From: an uncultured Lachnospiraceae bacterium
GTDB taxonomy: Bacteria; Bacillota; Clostridia; Lachnospirales; Lachnospiraceae
Assembly (NCBI GenBank): GCA_910577825.1
Contig: CAJTOK010000007.1
Span: 3,643-67,642, forward strand
DNA: 64,000 nucleotides
Reading direction: 5' to 3'
In this document: positions 36,297 through 45,501 of the stretch, one piece after another
Numbering within the stretch: the first letter of the stretch is position 1
Layout: the number at the start of each line of letters is the position of its first letter
Notes under the pieces: model-generated
Seen by the model: the letters and a program-made list of their open reading frames with translations, nothing else
Told to the model about the DNA's origin: nothing
Databases searched by the model: none
Made by a program: the position numbers and the translations under genes

Positions 36297-37424
36297 TCAC
36301 CCTTTTTTATACTTTTTCCGGTATTCTGATGGTGTCATCCCGTTTTTTCTTTTAAAATAATCACTAAACCTGCTCTGGGAACTGAAAGCATATACTGAAC
36401 TAATTTCCTGAAGCGGATATTCTGTATATTTCAGCAGGTACTCACTGTTTTTGATTTTTTCATTTATAATATACTGTTTTAAGGGCAGGCCTTCAGATGC
36501 CCTGAACTGGCCAGACAGATAATTGGCAGACACCCCGACATCCTTTGCTATGCCAGATACCGTTATATTGTCATGTATATGCCCGAATACATAGTCTTTT
36601 ACCTGTGAAACCAAAAGACTGCTGTCTGTGCCCTTACCCTTTATATTATGCACTTCCTTCGCAAATGCAAATTCTGCTTCTTTTACAGCCTGTTCTATTT
36701 TCACTGGTGTACCCAGGTTATCTTCTATATTATTTATAAATGTATCACACATTACAAAAGCCATCTCATGGCTTAAACCGCCACTGACGGCACTTCTTGC
36801 TGCTGCATTTATTATATATACAGCCATATTCTTATAATCCCTTACAGAACCAGAAGGTGCACAGTTCATTTCTATAGCACTGTTTTCATCTATTCCCCTG
36901 CGCAGGCTTTCTATATCCCCCCTGCGTATGCACTCCATCTCTATAAGCTCCCGTGGATAAGAATTGTGCGGGACTGCTTCTTCCTGGAACTGGAATATAT
37001 TTTTAGTAAGAAGCCTTATTATATCTTCATCCAATGCTGTATTTCTCTGCCACAGTTCATTGCGCCCCACATTTATCCCTGATATATCTTTCCACAGGAT
37101 AAGTATAACAGATGTATATTGTTCTTTAGGGCAGTACGGCAGGTAAACGCCATCTTTCCTGTAATAACCATAAAGGCATACCCTGCCTGTTACGATGTAT
37201 TCCCCTGCCGCTTTGTCCCACACCGAACATACAGTTATGCCTTCATTATCTGTTTCTATATATGGAAAATCTTTAGTTGTATTTTTAATTATGCCTTCCA
37301 GCCCGTCTGTACTGCTTATGCTGCTTCCCTGTACCTCTTCTTTAAGTATGCCTTCTGCATTATATATATAAAGCGAAGTGCCCAGAAGCGGTACAAGCTG
37401 TGCCATCAAATATTTATCTGCCAT
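36297..37424 (-). CDS. AraC-family transcriptional regulator
   Basis: The C-terminal 100 residues hold two helix-turn-helix units typical of AraC: ITVSGIAKDVGVSANYLS and LQEISSVYAFSSQSRFSDYF, ending KRKNGMTPSEYRKKYKKG. The N-terminal 260 residues have no standard cupin pattern; a PAS- or GAF-like sensor is possible. The frame opens up to 37499, but that would overlap pta by more than 70 bases. The ATG at 37424, just past the pta stop, is preferred although it lacks a good ribosome-binding site, so it may depend on coupling to pta. The targets are unknown. Confidence 0.85.
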   Translation of the reverse strand: MADKYLMAQLVPLLGTSLYIYNAEGILKEEVQGSSISSTDGLEGIIKNTTKDFPYIETDNEGITVCSVWDKAAGEYIVTGRVCLYGYYRKDGVYLPYCPKEQYTSVILILWKDISGINVGRNELWQRNTALDEDIIRLLTKNIFQFQEEAVPHNSYPRELIEMECIRRGDIESLRRGIDENSAIEMNCAPSGSVRDYKNMAVYIINAAARSAVSGGLSHEMAFVMCDTFINNIEDNLGTPVKIEQAVKEAEFAFAKEVHNIKGKGTDSSLLVSQVKDYVFGHIHDNITVSGIAKDVGVSANYLSGQFRASEGLPLKQYIINEKIKNSEYLLKYTEYPLQEISSVYAFSSQSRFSDYFKRKNGMTPSEYRKKYKKG

Positions 37425-37428
37425 ACAT

Positions 37429-38412
37429 TTATGCCAGTGCAGCTGTAATAATTGCCATTGAATACACCTCTGAAGCATTGCACCCTCTTGATAAATCATT
37501 TACAGGGGCATTAAGCCCGAGTAAAATAGGCCCGTATGCGTCAAAGTTACCCATGCGCTGTGCAATCTTATATCCTATATTGCCCGAATTAATATCAGGG
37601 AATATAAATGTATTGGCATGGCCTGCCACCTCTGAACCAGGGCACTTTGTACGTGCTACCCTTGGTGAAACAGCAGCATCAAACTGTAATTCGCCCTCTA
37701 TTGGAAGGTCAGGGTACTTTTGGCTTGCCTTTGCGGCTGCATTGCGCATCTTGTCAACTGTTTCACCTGCGCCAGAACCATGTGTCGAATAACTTAAAAA
37801 TGCAACCTGTGGCTCAACGCCAAATATCTTTGCGCACTTTGCTGCCTCCCCTGCTATCTCAACAAGCTCATCCTCTGTAGGTTCAATATTTATCGCACAG
37901 TCTGCCATTGCAAGCACTTCGTTCTCACCAGTTGCCCTTGGACGTACAAGGATAAAACATGATGATACTATATTATTCTCTGGTTTTGTCTTAATAAGCT
38001 GTAATGCAGGACGTACTGTATCTGCTGTTGAATATGTCGCACCGCCAAGAAGAGCATCTGCAACACCCATCTTTACAAGCATTGTGCCAAAATAATTAGC
38101 CTGTGAAAGTACCTGTCTTGCTTTTTCAGGTGTAACCCCCTTGCTCTTTCTAAGTTCACAGAAAGCCCCAACCATTTCATCCAGCCTGTCATACTTTGCA
38201 GGGTCAATAATTTCTGCACCCCTTATGTTAAAACCACAATCCTCTGCCGCTTCAGCAATCTTTTCTTCGCTTCCAATAAGTATAGGATGCAAAAAACTGC
38301 TTGCAAGCAGGCGTGATGCAGCCTCAAGTATACGTGGGTCTTCACCTTCTGTAAATATAATTTTCTTAGGGTTTTTCTTTAAAACATCTATTAACTGGCC
38401 AAAACCAAACAT
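37429..38412 (-). CDS. pta: phosphate acetyltransferase
   Basis: Pta converts acetyl-CoA and phosphate to acetyl phosphate, the first step of acetate and ATP formation. The 327-aa protein is the compact clostridial form without the N-terminal DRTGG domain. It shows IIFTEGEDPRILEAA, LLGGATYSTADTVRPAL, SYSTHGSGAG and VAGHANTFIFPDINSGNIGYK. The usual partner ackA is not next to it; instead an AraC-type regulator follows, which is uncommon. The upstream gap of about 200 bases has a possible TTGACA-N17-GACAAT promoter. Confidence 0.95.
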   Translation of the reverse strand: MFGFGQLIDVLKKNPKKIIFTEGEDPRILEAASRLLASSFLHPILIGSEEKIAEAAEDCGFNIRGAEIIDPAKYDRLDEMVGAFCELRKSKGVTPEKARQVLSQANYFGTMLVKMGVADALLGGATYSTADTVRPALQLIKTKPENNIVSSCFILVRPRATGENEVLAMADCAINIEPTEDELVEIAGEAAKCAKIFGVEPQVAFLSYSTHGSGAGETVDKMRNAAAKASQKYPDLPIEGELQFDAAVSPRVARTKCPGSEVAGHANTFIFPDINSGNIGYKIAQRMGNFDAYGPILLGLNAPVNDLSRGCNASEVYSMAIITAALA

Positions 38413-38619
38413 TATTCCATCTCCAATCTATTTATTAATTAACTAAAAACTATAAGCATTAAAGGTGTATCTATATTATTGTTTTTTACAAATATTTCAT
38501 GCACCTTGCATATTGTCTAATAATTTTATAAGATTGTCAAGACACATTTTGTACAAATAATTTTATACTTTTTGTTATTTTTTCCATATACCAGCTGCAT
38601 AATCGTATACACTTAAACA

Positions 38620-39111
38620 TTACTTTACTAAAATATACCATTCATTAATTAGCTTTTCCAAGGTATATGCCGCATTTGCAGGGCTTGTTGAAGGAAGCCT
38701 TGTAATTTCCATTCCTGTTTCCTTATAAGAATATTTCATATATAATTCATACGCCTTTGCACCATTTGCATAAATCCCTGTAATCCTGCTGCCGGCTAAT
38801 AAAGGCAGCAGTTTATTAACAGCCACGTCCCTTATAGAAGAGTCACTCGAACCTTTAATACTGCAGCTGGCAATAACATCCCATACTGCTATATTATTTG
38901 CAAGAAGCAGCTTCTTCTTATCCCCTGTGGTAACAGGCATATCCTGCCCCGTTATGGCAGCAATAACCTTCCAGAACCTGTTCTGCGGATGCCCGTAATA
39001 AAAACCATGCTCCCTTGATTTAACCGACGGGAATGTCCCAAGTACCAGCACCTTTGAATTTTCATCCCATACAGGCTCAAAAGTGTGTACCAGGTAATTA
39101 TATCCTTCCAT
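38620..39111 (-). CDS. hypoxanthine-DNA glycosylase (UDG family 6)
   Basis: This is a small repair enzyme of 163 aa that removes deaminated bases, hypoxanthine in the characterised members. It has the motif 1 loop LGTFPSVKSREHGFYYGHP, the NRFW segment and the C-terminal LPSTSPANAAY motif. No N-terminal extension is seen. It is a single gene, started by ATG after AGGAAGGAG and convergent to nothing; the neighbouring PadR remnant is divergent. Confidence 0.85.
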   Translation of the reverse strand: MEGYNYLVHTFEPVWDENSKVLVLGTFPSVKSREHGFYYGHPQNRFWKVIAAITGQDMPVTTGDKKKLLLANNIAVWDVIASCSIKGSSDSSIRDVAVNKLLPLLAGSRITGIYANGAKAYELYMKYSYKETGMEITRLPSTSPANAAYTLEKLINEWYILVK

Positions 39112-39229
39112 TTTACATTACCACTCCTTCCTATATATTGGACATATTACACCAACCCCTGCCTTATTACAAGATTAGTATTATAATTTCCTGTTTATCT
39201 TTCTATATGGATACCTGGAATAAAAACCC

Positions 39230-39260
39230 TTGACATTAGTATAATTTTATACTATAAGGA
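39230..39260 (+). promoter_or_regulatory. promoter with PadR-type operator in front of the truncated padR
   Basis: TTGACA at 39230-39235 is followed by the palindrome AGTATAA-TT-TTATACT at 39238-39253, which overlaps the -10 region (CTATAA or TATACT). This is the standard placement for a self-repressing PadR regulator. The ribosome-binding site AAGGAGG follows at 39256-39262. Confidence 0.6.
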
Positions 39261-39271
39261 GGTATACAAAG

Positions 39272-39427
39272 ATGTCCTTAGGTTTTGGAATTTTAGGATT
39301 TCTTAATTATGCGCCTATGAGCGGCTATGATTTAGCAAAAGCATTTGAATCTTCACTGCAATTTTTCTGGCATGCCCAGAAAAACCATATTTACCTTGAA
39401 TTAAAAAAACTTGAACAGAAGGGAATT
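39272..39427 (+). pseudogene. truncated PadR-family regulator
   Basis: The first about 52 residues (MSLGFGILGFLNYAPMSGYD...) are a clear PadR winged-helix start, including the ELKKLEQKGI recognition-helix region. After that the frame runs into bases that code for a TraX-type protein in another frame, so the wing and the C-terminal dimerisation helix are missing. The reading frame stays open to 39616 but that part is out-of-frame noise. Operator and promoter are still present. This looks like a deletion that joined two genes. Confidence 0.75.
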
Positions 39428-39431
39428 AGTT

Positions 39432-39829
39432 ATGTTACATCCAGATACAAAAACCGGGTTAAATGCAAACCAGCTAAAATTAATTGCCATTGCTGCAATG
39501 ACACTGGACTACTTAATATGGACGCTGTATCCTGGCTATTCCACGGAATGGTTTGTGGTACTGTCCCATATAGCTGGCAGGCTTACTGCACCCATTATGT
39601 GGTTTTTTATTGCTGAAGGGTACCATTATACACATAATATAAAAAATATGCTGCCAGGCTGTTTCTATTAGCGGGAATATCCCATTTTGCATACAATTTC
39701 TGCTTTGGCATACCTTTTATTCCTTTCAGGACAACATTCTTTAACCAGACCGGGGTTGTCTGGTCATTAGCCTGGGGATTAGTTTTACTTTACATATATG
39801 GCCAGAAGCACCAGAAGACGCCTGTATAA
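39432..39829 (+). pseudogene. frameshifted, truncated TraX-family membrane protein
   Basis: From MLHPDTKTGLNANQLKLIAI the frame encodes a TraX-type acyltransferase-like membrane protein (GRLTAPIMWFFIAEGYHYT). At about 39651-39658 one base is missing: the frame ends at a TAG (39669-39671), while the continuation LFLLAGISHFAYNF to QKTPV runs in another frame up to the TAA at 39827. The total coding potential is about 130 residues against about 240 for complete family members, so the C-terminus is also gone. It is non-functional. The original neighbour pair was probably padR plus a target gene. Confidence 0.75.
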
Positions 39830-39845
39830 CCAGGCGTCCTTTTTA
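39817..39845 (+). terminator. terminator after the TraX remnant
   Basis: GACGCCTG (39817-39824) and CAGGCGTC (39831-39838) pair around TATAAC, followed by CTTTTTA. It ends the decayed padR/traX transcript before the GNAT gene. Confidence 0.85.
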
Positions 39846-39875
39846 TGGTAATATTAATTATAACCATTCTTGCTA

Positions 39876-39904
39876 TTTACTTGTACATAGTGCTTTCCTA
39901 TAAT
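39876..39904 (+). promoter_or_regulatory. promoter of the GNAT gene
   Basis: TTTACT (39876-39881) and a perfect TATAAT (39899-39904) are 17 bases apart. The start codon follows about 40 bases later behind AAGGAGGATAATACTT. Confidence 0.6.
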
Positions 39905-39945
39905 GATATATATTAGTTATATTATGTATAAGGAGGATAATACTT

Positions 39946-40824
39946 ATGGCTAAAATAATTTCAAGAAACTTTAGAATCTTATGTGATTTTATGGATGTAT
40001 ACCAGTTTATGACTGATATATATGAAAAAGACTGGAGAAATGGTGTTCCTGCCCCATTTCTGGAGTATGCCCTTTCTAGCGGGTGGATGGATAAATCCCT
40101 GGTACACCGCTGGAAACTCTGGGAGGATAATGGACGTATAGCAGGTTTTGTTTTTTATGAAAATCCTGTAAATGATGTGTATTTCAGCCTGCGCCCGGGC
40201 TATGAAAAGCTGGCGGATGAAATGGCTGCGTATGCAGTTTCATTTATGCCACGTGTGGACGGCCATCTCAGGTTTGTGGTTTTTGATGGGCAATATGCAG
40301 TTAAAGAAGCAATAACAAAAGCTGGTTTCCAGCAATCTTCAGGCTTTACAGAAAGAGTATACAGTTTTGGACAACCACTTGAATATCCATTACCAGATGG
40401 CTTTCATTTCGTAGAGCCTGAAAAGTTTTCAGTTGAAAAAATAGTGGAATGCTGCTGGAAAGGTTTTGGACACGAAAAAGAAGAAGGGCCTTGGAATGGA
40501 GATGCTGAATATGGATATTATACATTAATGGCACCCCATATGAATCCAGAAAATGCGGTTGTCATTGAAAATGACAAAGGAGAGTATGTCTGCTATGCAG
40601 GCATGTGGTGGACTCCGGAAAACCACCTTGCTTATATGGAACCATTATGCACTATTCCAAAATACCGGAAGAAAGGCCTGGCAGCAGCGGCACTTTCAGA
40701 ACATTACCGCAGGCTTAAACCATTAGGCGCAACACATATGACTGGCGGCAGCAGTACATTTTATGAAAAGACCGGTTTCCAGCCTATGGTTCATTGGACT
40801 TTTTGGGAGAAAAAAACTAACTAA
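39946..40824 (+). CDS. GNAT-family N-acetyltransferase
   Basis: The 292-aa protein has a C-terminal acetyl-CoA fold with the pyrophosphate loop in PKYRKKGLAAAALSEHYRRL and the final GGSSTFYEKTGFQPM strand. The N-terminal half (1-140) looks like a diverged second GNAT unit (VYFSLRPGYEKLADEMAAYA), which suggests a tandem arrangement. The substrate is not inferable. The gene has its own promoter between two terminator or decay zones. Confidence 0.87.
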   Translation: MAKIISRNFRILCDFMDVYQFMTDIYEKDWRNGVPAPFLEYALSSGWMDKSLVHRWKLWEDNGRIAGFVFYENPVNDVYFSLRPGYEKLADEMAAYAVSFMPRVDGHLRFVVFDGQYAVKEAITKAGFQQSSGFTERVYSFGQPLEYPLPDGFHFVEPEKFSVEKIVECCWKGFGHEKEEGPWNGDAEYGYYTLMAPHMNPENAVVIENDKGEYVCYAGMWWTPENHLAYMEPLCTIPKYRKKGLAAAALSEHYRRLKPLGATHMTGGSSTFYEKTGFQPMVHWTFWEKKTN

Positions 40825-40975
40825 CGCAAACAGACAGCCCATTTATTACCATCATAAAAATACCCTGGGACTTGTAATCGCCATAAAAATCATATAAACT
40901 ATATAATACCATCTGGATATCTGCAGCTGCATTTACCAGACAGGATATTAAAATCAAAACAGGGGAATCTATAAA

Positions 40976-42034
40976 ATGGCTACTGATACACAGCTTATGC
41001 TGACACCTGACCAGAAAAACATGATATTTGAAAATATGAGTGACGGGGTTATGACTGTTGATGCAGATGGAATAATTACATATTTCAATTCTGCCTGTGC
41101 AAATATTTTTGGAATTGATAATCCAGACAGCATTACAGGTATGGCATTTGCAAGCTGTTTTATGTCAAATAAAAAAAACCGGGCTTTTAATAAACTTTTT
41201 GATGATTGTATAAATAATAACAGCCACCCTGGAAAAACAAATTTAAGATACCGTTCTGGCAATCTGGTAAAACATTTTAATATAGCGGTAAGCCTTATAC
41301 ATCCTGATGGAAAAAACATGGACGGGCAGACAGGTTTCCCTGGAATGCTAATCCTTATAGAAGATACTACCGATAAATTTACACTAAGGCAGCACGAACA
41401 TGACTGCGCATATATATTTGCAGGCCTTATAATATGTACAAGCCTTTTCCTTTTTGCATGGAGCTTATTACGTTTTACACTCCATATATATTTAAGGTCA
41501 TCAACCTATACTTTTATAATAGAATGTATTACATTTGCACTGTTCCTTGAAATAGTATTTATGACAAGCTTTTCTATGCGTGATATAGGACTTGTGCCAA
41601 AGCTTTCCACACTTAAAAAGAACTGCCTGGAAACTTTAATAATTGCTGCCATAACTTCTTCTCTCCTTTTATTAAGCAAGGTTATACTTAACTTTATAGG
41701 AATACGGATTAAGCCATACTTTATAGGCGGTTCATTTCATGGCGCTTATAATTATATATTTACTTCATTTGTACAGGAATTTCTCGCACGCGGTGTTATA
41801 CAGACAAGTGTTAAATACCTTATGAGAGGGGTAAAGTACCAGAAGACCTTTGGCATAATACTTACATCCTTACTGTTTTCACTTATGCACATCCCTCTTG
41901 GGTTCTACTTTATGTCAGGTGCATTGCTTTTAAGCCTTGCACTTGGTTATATATACGAAAGGCATGGAAATATATGGGGATGCGTATTCCTGCACTGGTG
42001 CTGTGGATATCTTGGAATGTGCCTGTACTTCTGA
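40976..42034 (+). CDS. PAS domain fused to a CPBP-family intramembrane protease
   Basis: Residues 14-130 form a PAS sensor (IFENMSDGVMTVDADGIITY). After a short linker, helices start at about 145, and the C-terminal half is a CPBP (Abi/CaaX-protease) domain with about six helices. Motif 1, usually EExxxR, reads Q267-E-F-L-A-R272; motif 2 has His305 in FSLMHIP; the last motif has His340. The glutamate exchange leaves one acid, so activity is uncertain. The start ATG has GGGGAA upstream. A sensor domain joined to this protease type suggests ligand- or redox-controlled membrane proteolysis, which is inference. Confidence 0.8.
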   Translation: MATDTQLMLTPDQKNMIFENMSDGVMTVDADGIITYFNSACANIFGIDNPDSITGMAFASCFMSNKKNRAFNKLFDDCINNNSHPGKTNLRYRSGNLVKHFNIAVSLIHPDGKNMDGQTGFPGMLILIEDTTDKFTLRQHEHDCAYIFAGLIICTSLFLFAWSLLRFTLHIYLRSSTYTFIIECITFALFLEIVFMTSFSMRDIGLVPKLSTLKKNCLETLIIAAITSSLLLLSKVILNFIGIRIKPYFIGGSFHGAYNYIFTSFVQEFLARGVIQTSVKYLMRGVKYQKTFGIILTSLLFSLMHIPLGFYFMSGALLLSLALGYIYERHGNIWGCVFLHWCCGYLGMCLYF

Positions 42035-42061
42035 AAACAGCAGATATAAAATAAAGATTAA

Positions 42062-42334
42062 AGAACAGGGGATGGTTTTACAGAAAAACTGGCACAGGAG
42101 GTTATAAAAATTAAAGAAAATAAGGAATGGCAGGTGGAATATATGACATTGATGATGAGGGAGCGTGAAAAATATAACGAAGGCAAAAATGCAGGCATAC
42201 AAGAAGGCATGCAAAAGGGCATGCAGAAGGGCATGGTTTATGCTCATTATGAAATGGATATGGATACGGGGGAAATTGCCAGTAAGGTACACCTGACAGA
42301 AGCAGAGGTGCTTGACATTATCAGAAAAAAATAA
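42062..42334 (+). pseudogene. C-terminal remnant of an Rpn/PD-(D/E)XK-type nuclease-transposase protein
   Basis: The frame carries EVIKIKENKEWQVEYMTLMM and then a repeat EGMQKGMQKGM, typical of the C-terminal tails of Rpn (COG5464) proteins, ending VHLTEAEVLDIIRKK. The N-terminal nuclease domain is absent and the frame is closed by a stop (42059-42061) directly upstream. An internal ATG at 42134 could still express 66 residues, but no ribosome-binding site is seen. It is probably dead. Confidence 0.65.
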
Positions 42335-42344
42335 TAATTATTAA

Positions 42345-42402
42345 TACAAGGCAAAGACATTTATCACAATAAATATAATAAAAGCCTTTGCCTGTATAAA
42401 AC
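42345..42402. terminator. terminator between the Rpn remnant and the second ABC operon
   Basis: ACAAGGCAAAG and CTTTGCCTGT can pair across a loop of about 30 bases, followed by ATAAAA. On the minus strand the stem is followed by T-containing sequence, so it may serve the convergent ABC operon too. The long loop makes it only probable. Confidence 0.45.
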
Positions 42403-42415
42403 CTGTATGCAGGTA

Positions 42416-43516
42416 CTAATAATTACAAATATCTGCTTTTACAAGCTTCCTGCCCTGTAAAATTGTTACAGGAATTAAAATAATTAAATTACTAATTACC
42501 ATTCCTGTTATTGACATATTGTTATAATAAAAAAGCTTCAGTCCATGTGGTATTAAATACAAACTGTTAAATAAATATATTCCTGCAGTTATTATACATA
42601 CACCAGATAAAATACCAGCAATATCAATTACAAGAACTTCTGACAATATTTTTAAACGTATCTTTTTCATAGATATGCCAATAGCCTTATATAATGCAAA
42701 TTCCCCATGGCGGTGCTGGTAAAGCCCTGCAAATGCTGCGTTTATTGTAACTGCCATAATAACAGAAAGCAGGATTATAATAAAGAAATATATATAATTA
42801 AAACTGCCTAATTGTTCATTTATCCGGTTCTTATAATAATCATATCCTCTTGCAGAAACTTTATATTCTGTTTCCAGTCCAGCCAGAAGCTCTTTAAAAT
42901 CCTTATCACTCATGGAATTATTTAAAAGCAGGCAGCTTGCACTGTCTGTACTGCTAATATAATATATCCCATACCCGTCCTCATCTGTAACTGCATCTAA
43001 AGTATATTCCTGGTCGGTATATTCGTCACCTTCTTCTACAAGGCGGTCTCCTGGTTCCATGCCCCTGTTATCTGCCTGTAAACTGCTCATTATTACGCTT
43101 CCATTGCCAATATCCTTGTTTTTATTCTTAGTTTGTATCTTAATTCCAGTAAATCTGCAATATGTTTCAAAATCCTCTTTACTATGGAATGAATACTGTG
43201 TATATACATTTTTAAAATCCATAACAGCCGTAGTGCAGATTTCGTTACGTAACCCCTGGTGCAAAAGAGTAATCCTTTTGTCATTTTCTAACATTTCCAC
43301 TGCTTTTGCAAAATCTTCATTATTTTTATCAGATGCCAGGGAACTTACAAAAGCTGTGTTTTTGTCCCTTTCCAGTGAAATCTTAAACATGCTTTCTACA
43401 TTTGATATATACAGGCCTGCCATATAAATTGCAAATGTAAGTACAAACATAAATATAAGCAGTACCTGCCTTTTTATATTTTCTTTCATAAAATATACTG
43501 CAGAAAAAGGATTCAA
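42416..43516 (-). CDS. ABC transporter permease, FtsX/MacB-like (second)
   Basis: The 366-aa permease has one N-terminal helix (about 17-36), an extracytoplasmic domain (about 40-230) and three helices (about 232-360), the FtsX-type fold. It starts with a TTG that overlaps the ATPase stop (TTGA) and has AAGGAGGTG upstream, so translation is coupled. It is the partner of the permease at 44207-45370 in a heterodimeric exporter or mechanotransmission complex. Confidence 0.88.
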   Translation of the reverse strand: MNPFSAVYFMKENIKRQVLLIFMFVLTFAIYMAGLYISNVESMFKISLERDKNTAFVSSLASDKNNEDFAKAVEMLENDKRITLLHQGLRNEICTTAVMDFKNVYTQYSFHSKEDFETYCRFTGIKIQTKNKNKDIGNGSVIMSSLQADNRGMEPGDRLVEEGDEYTDQEYTLDAVTDEDGYGIYYISSTDSASCLLLNNSMSDKDFKELLAGLETEYKVSARGYDYYKNRINEQLGSFNYIYFFIIILLSVIMAVTINAAFAGLYQHRHGEFALYKAIGISMKKIRLKILSEVLVIDIAGILSGVCIITAGIYLFNSLYLIPHGLKLFYYNNMSITGMVISNLIILIPVTILQGRKLVKADICNY

Positions 43517-44190
43517 TTCCCAACACCTCCTTCCACAGGCTTAGCCATTCCGTCCCACATTTCAATAATCCCGTCAGCATCTTTAAGTATCGACATATCA
43601 TGTGTAATTACAAGCACCAGGTGCTTTTTTGAATATTCTTTAAGAACCCTCATAACCGCAAAAGCATTTTCATGGTCAAGTGCCGCTGTAGGTTCATCTG
43701 CAAAAAGAACTGCCGGGTTATTTATCATTGCCCTTCCTATTGCAACACGCTGCCTCTGCCCGCCTGAAAGTTTGCCTGGCCTTTTTTTAAGTTCCCTTTC
43801 ACTTAAACCCAGCTCTTTTAAAATACGTACAGCCTTTTCTTTTACCTGTATACTATTTTTATCCGCTGCTACAACAACATTATCAACAGCCGGCATATAT
43901 GGGATTAAAAAATGCCTCTGGAATACAAATCCAAATTCTTTCCTTCTTAAATTTTCCCGTTCAGAATTTTTTATATTAATTATATCTTTTCCATTATATA
44001 ATATCCTGCCATCAGTTGGTTTCTTCAATGTAGAAAGACAATACATCAATGTAGACTTCCCGCTTCCTGAAGGGCCAATAAACCCAATTAACCCTGTGTC
44101 TGGAAGGTTTAAGTCAAACCCTCCCAGGGCATACATTTTATTTTCCTTTTCAATATCATAAATCATTGTAATATTTTTTACGTTAAACAT
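43513..44190 (-). CDS. ABC transporter ATP-binding protein (MacB/LolD type)
   Basis: The 225-aa ATPase has Walker A GPSGSGKST, a Q-loop in FGFVFQRHFL, the signature LSGGQRQRV and Walker B VLFADEPTAALD, with the switch histidine in LVITHDMS. The frame opens at 44220, but AGGAAAGGGG puts the start at 44190 (MFNVKNITMIYD). It lies between two FtsX-like permeases and overlaps the second. Confidence 0.95.
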   Translation of the reverse strand: MFNVKNITMIYDIEKENKMYALGGFDLNLPDTGLIGFIGPSGSGKSTLMYCLSTLKKPTDGRILYNGKDIINIKNSERENLRRKEFGFVFQRHFLIPYMPAVDNVVVAADKNSIQVKEKAVRILKELGLSERELKKRPGKLSGGQRQRVAIGRAMINNPAVLFADEPTAALDHENAFAVMRVLKEYSKKHLVLVITHDMSILKDADGIIEMWDGMAKPVEGGVGN

Positions 44191-44206
44191 AGCCAAAACC
44201 CCTTTC

Positions 44207-45370
44207 CTACATATCATCATCTATTGCATCTATTGTTTTTATTTTATATATTTCCATCCTTACAGGTATTTGCAGAATGCCAAATAATGCAGTATATGCA
44301 CATAATATTTCTATAAGTGTGTCCGATATAAAATATGTACACCTTAGCCCAAGTTCTTTAATTAATAATATATCAGATACTTTCATTAAAATTATAGTTA
44401 TTACTGCCGCTGCTAAAAAAGCTGTTATAAAAGTAAATAAAAGCTCCCTTAAAATTGAAAAATAAATTGCCTTTCTGCTATACCCAATAGAAGCATATAA
44501 ACACCACTCGCTGCGCCTGTCCCTCATATACGATATGCTTACAATAATTACAAGCAGGGTAATTATTATAAGGATTCCATTAAAAATAACCCTGGTGGAA
44601 CTTGAAATAACTGAGATTATATTATTCTCTAAATCATTTTCCCCTTTCTCCAAATCCATAAATGTTGAATTTTCTAATAAAACATCCTGTTCTTTTATAG
44701 CGCTTTCCAGATTTTTTACAGTCCCGTCCGTTGCAACGCAGACCATTGGATTTGAAAATGTACTGCTTCCGCCAGACAAACCACAGCCAAAGTAATAATC
44801 ACAGTCAATAATGCCAACAATTTTTACATCCTTATTCTGGCTTAAACCATCTCCCAGTTTATAACCATAATTTTTCATTAACTTCCTGTCCATTACAGCT
44901 TCTTTTGCTTTAGCAGGCATACGCCCTTCCACAAGCTTTGCATCCATATGCTTTAAAAGGACCTCCATATGCTCCCTGTCCGTCATTGGGATTTCAACAT
45001 AATAATTTCCAACAACAGAAGCAACATAAGTATATTCAACCTGTGCAATAAAGACATCCTCTACACCTTTACATTGTTTTATGGAATTTTTTATTTCACC
45101 ATATTTTTTATTTACAGCCTCCCTGTAAATATCTTCTGAATCTGCCTGCGGGCTGCTTTTATCCAGTTCCAGGTCATCCCCGCCAAATACTATATACTGG
45201 ATATACTTGCCATTTTCTACTAATACTGCCTTAAATGTTTCAGATGTTGTTGAAAGCAGAAACATTGAAGTATATGTAATAATAAAAAACATGGCAAGGC
45301 TTATTATCAAAACAGATACCCGTCTTTTATTATTTTTAATATAATAAAAAGCTGAAATTTTCTGTGACAT
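44207..45370 (-). CDS. ABC transporter permease, FtsX/MacB-like (first)
   Basis: The 387-aa permease has helix 1 at about 20-40, a long extracytoplasmic domain up to about 255 and three C-terminal helices. The start at 45370 follows GAGAGG; an ATG six codons earlier (45388) would have no clear ribosome-binding site. It is the first gene of the exporter operon. Immediately upstream on the same strand lie the regulator and kinase genes, separated by a terminator. Confidence 0.87.
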   Translation of the reverse strand: MSQKISAFYYIKNNKRRVSVLIISLAMFFIITYTSMFLLSTTSETFKAVLVENGKYIQYIVFGGDDLELDKSSPQADSEDIYREAVNKKYGEIKNSIKQCKGVEDVFIAQVEYTYVASVVGNYYVEIPMTDREHMEVLLKHMDAKLVEGRMPAKAKEAVMDRKLMKNYGYKLGDGLSQNKDVKIVGIIDCDYYFGCGLSGGSSTFSNPMVCVATDGTVKNLESAIKEQDVLLENSTFMDLEKGENDLENNIISVISSSTRVIFNGILIIITLLVIIVSISYMRDRRSEWCLYASIGYSRKAIYFSILRELLFTFITAFLAAAVITIILMKVSDILLIKELGLRCTYFISDTLIEILCAYTALFGILQIPVRMEIYKIKTIDAIDDDM

Positions 45371-45451
45371 ACTATACCTCTCTTCCATAATTTTATTTAC
45401 TTCCCTGCAAGGCCCTGCATCTATATTAGAACATTTTTCCCCTAATTAAAA

Positions 45452-45490
45452 AAGTAACCATAGTCACAATGGCATATGACTATGGTAATA
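45452..45490 (-). terminator. terminator between regulator and ABC operon
   Basis: ACCATAGTCA (45457-45466) and TGACTATGGT (45477-45486) form a perfect 10-base-pair stem. On the minus strand it continues into TACTTTTTTAAT. It separates the kinase/regulator transcript from the transporter transcript. Confidence 0.8.
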
Positions 45491-45501
45491 TTCTTAATAT
45501 A

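Noticed and set aside
39427..39616. continuation of the PadR reading frame
   Set aside because: These residues are out-of-frame translation of the TraX sequence (Cys/His-rich, no PadR wing), so they were not annotated as protein.
42134..42334. 66-aa protein as an intact gene
   Set aside because: It matches only the tail of Rpn-type proteins, the frame is homologous further upstream to 42062 where a stop blocks it, and there is no ribosome-binding site; listed as remnant instead.
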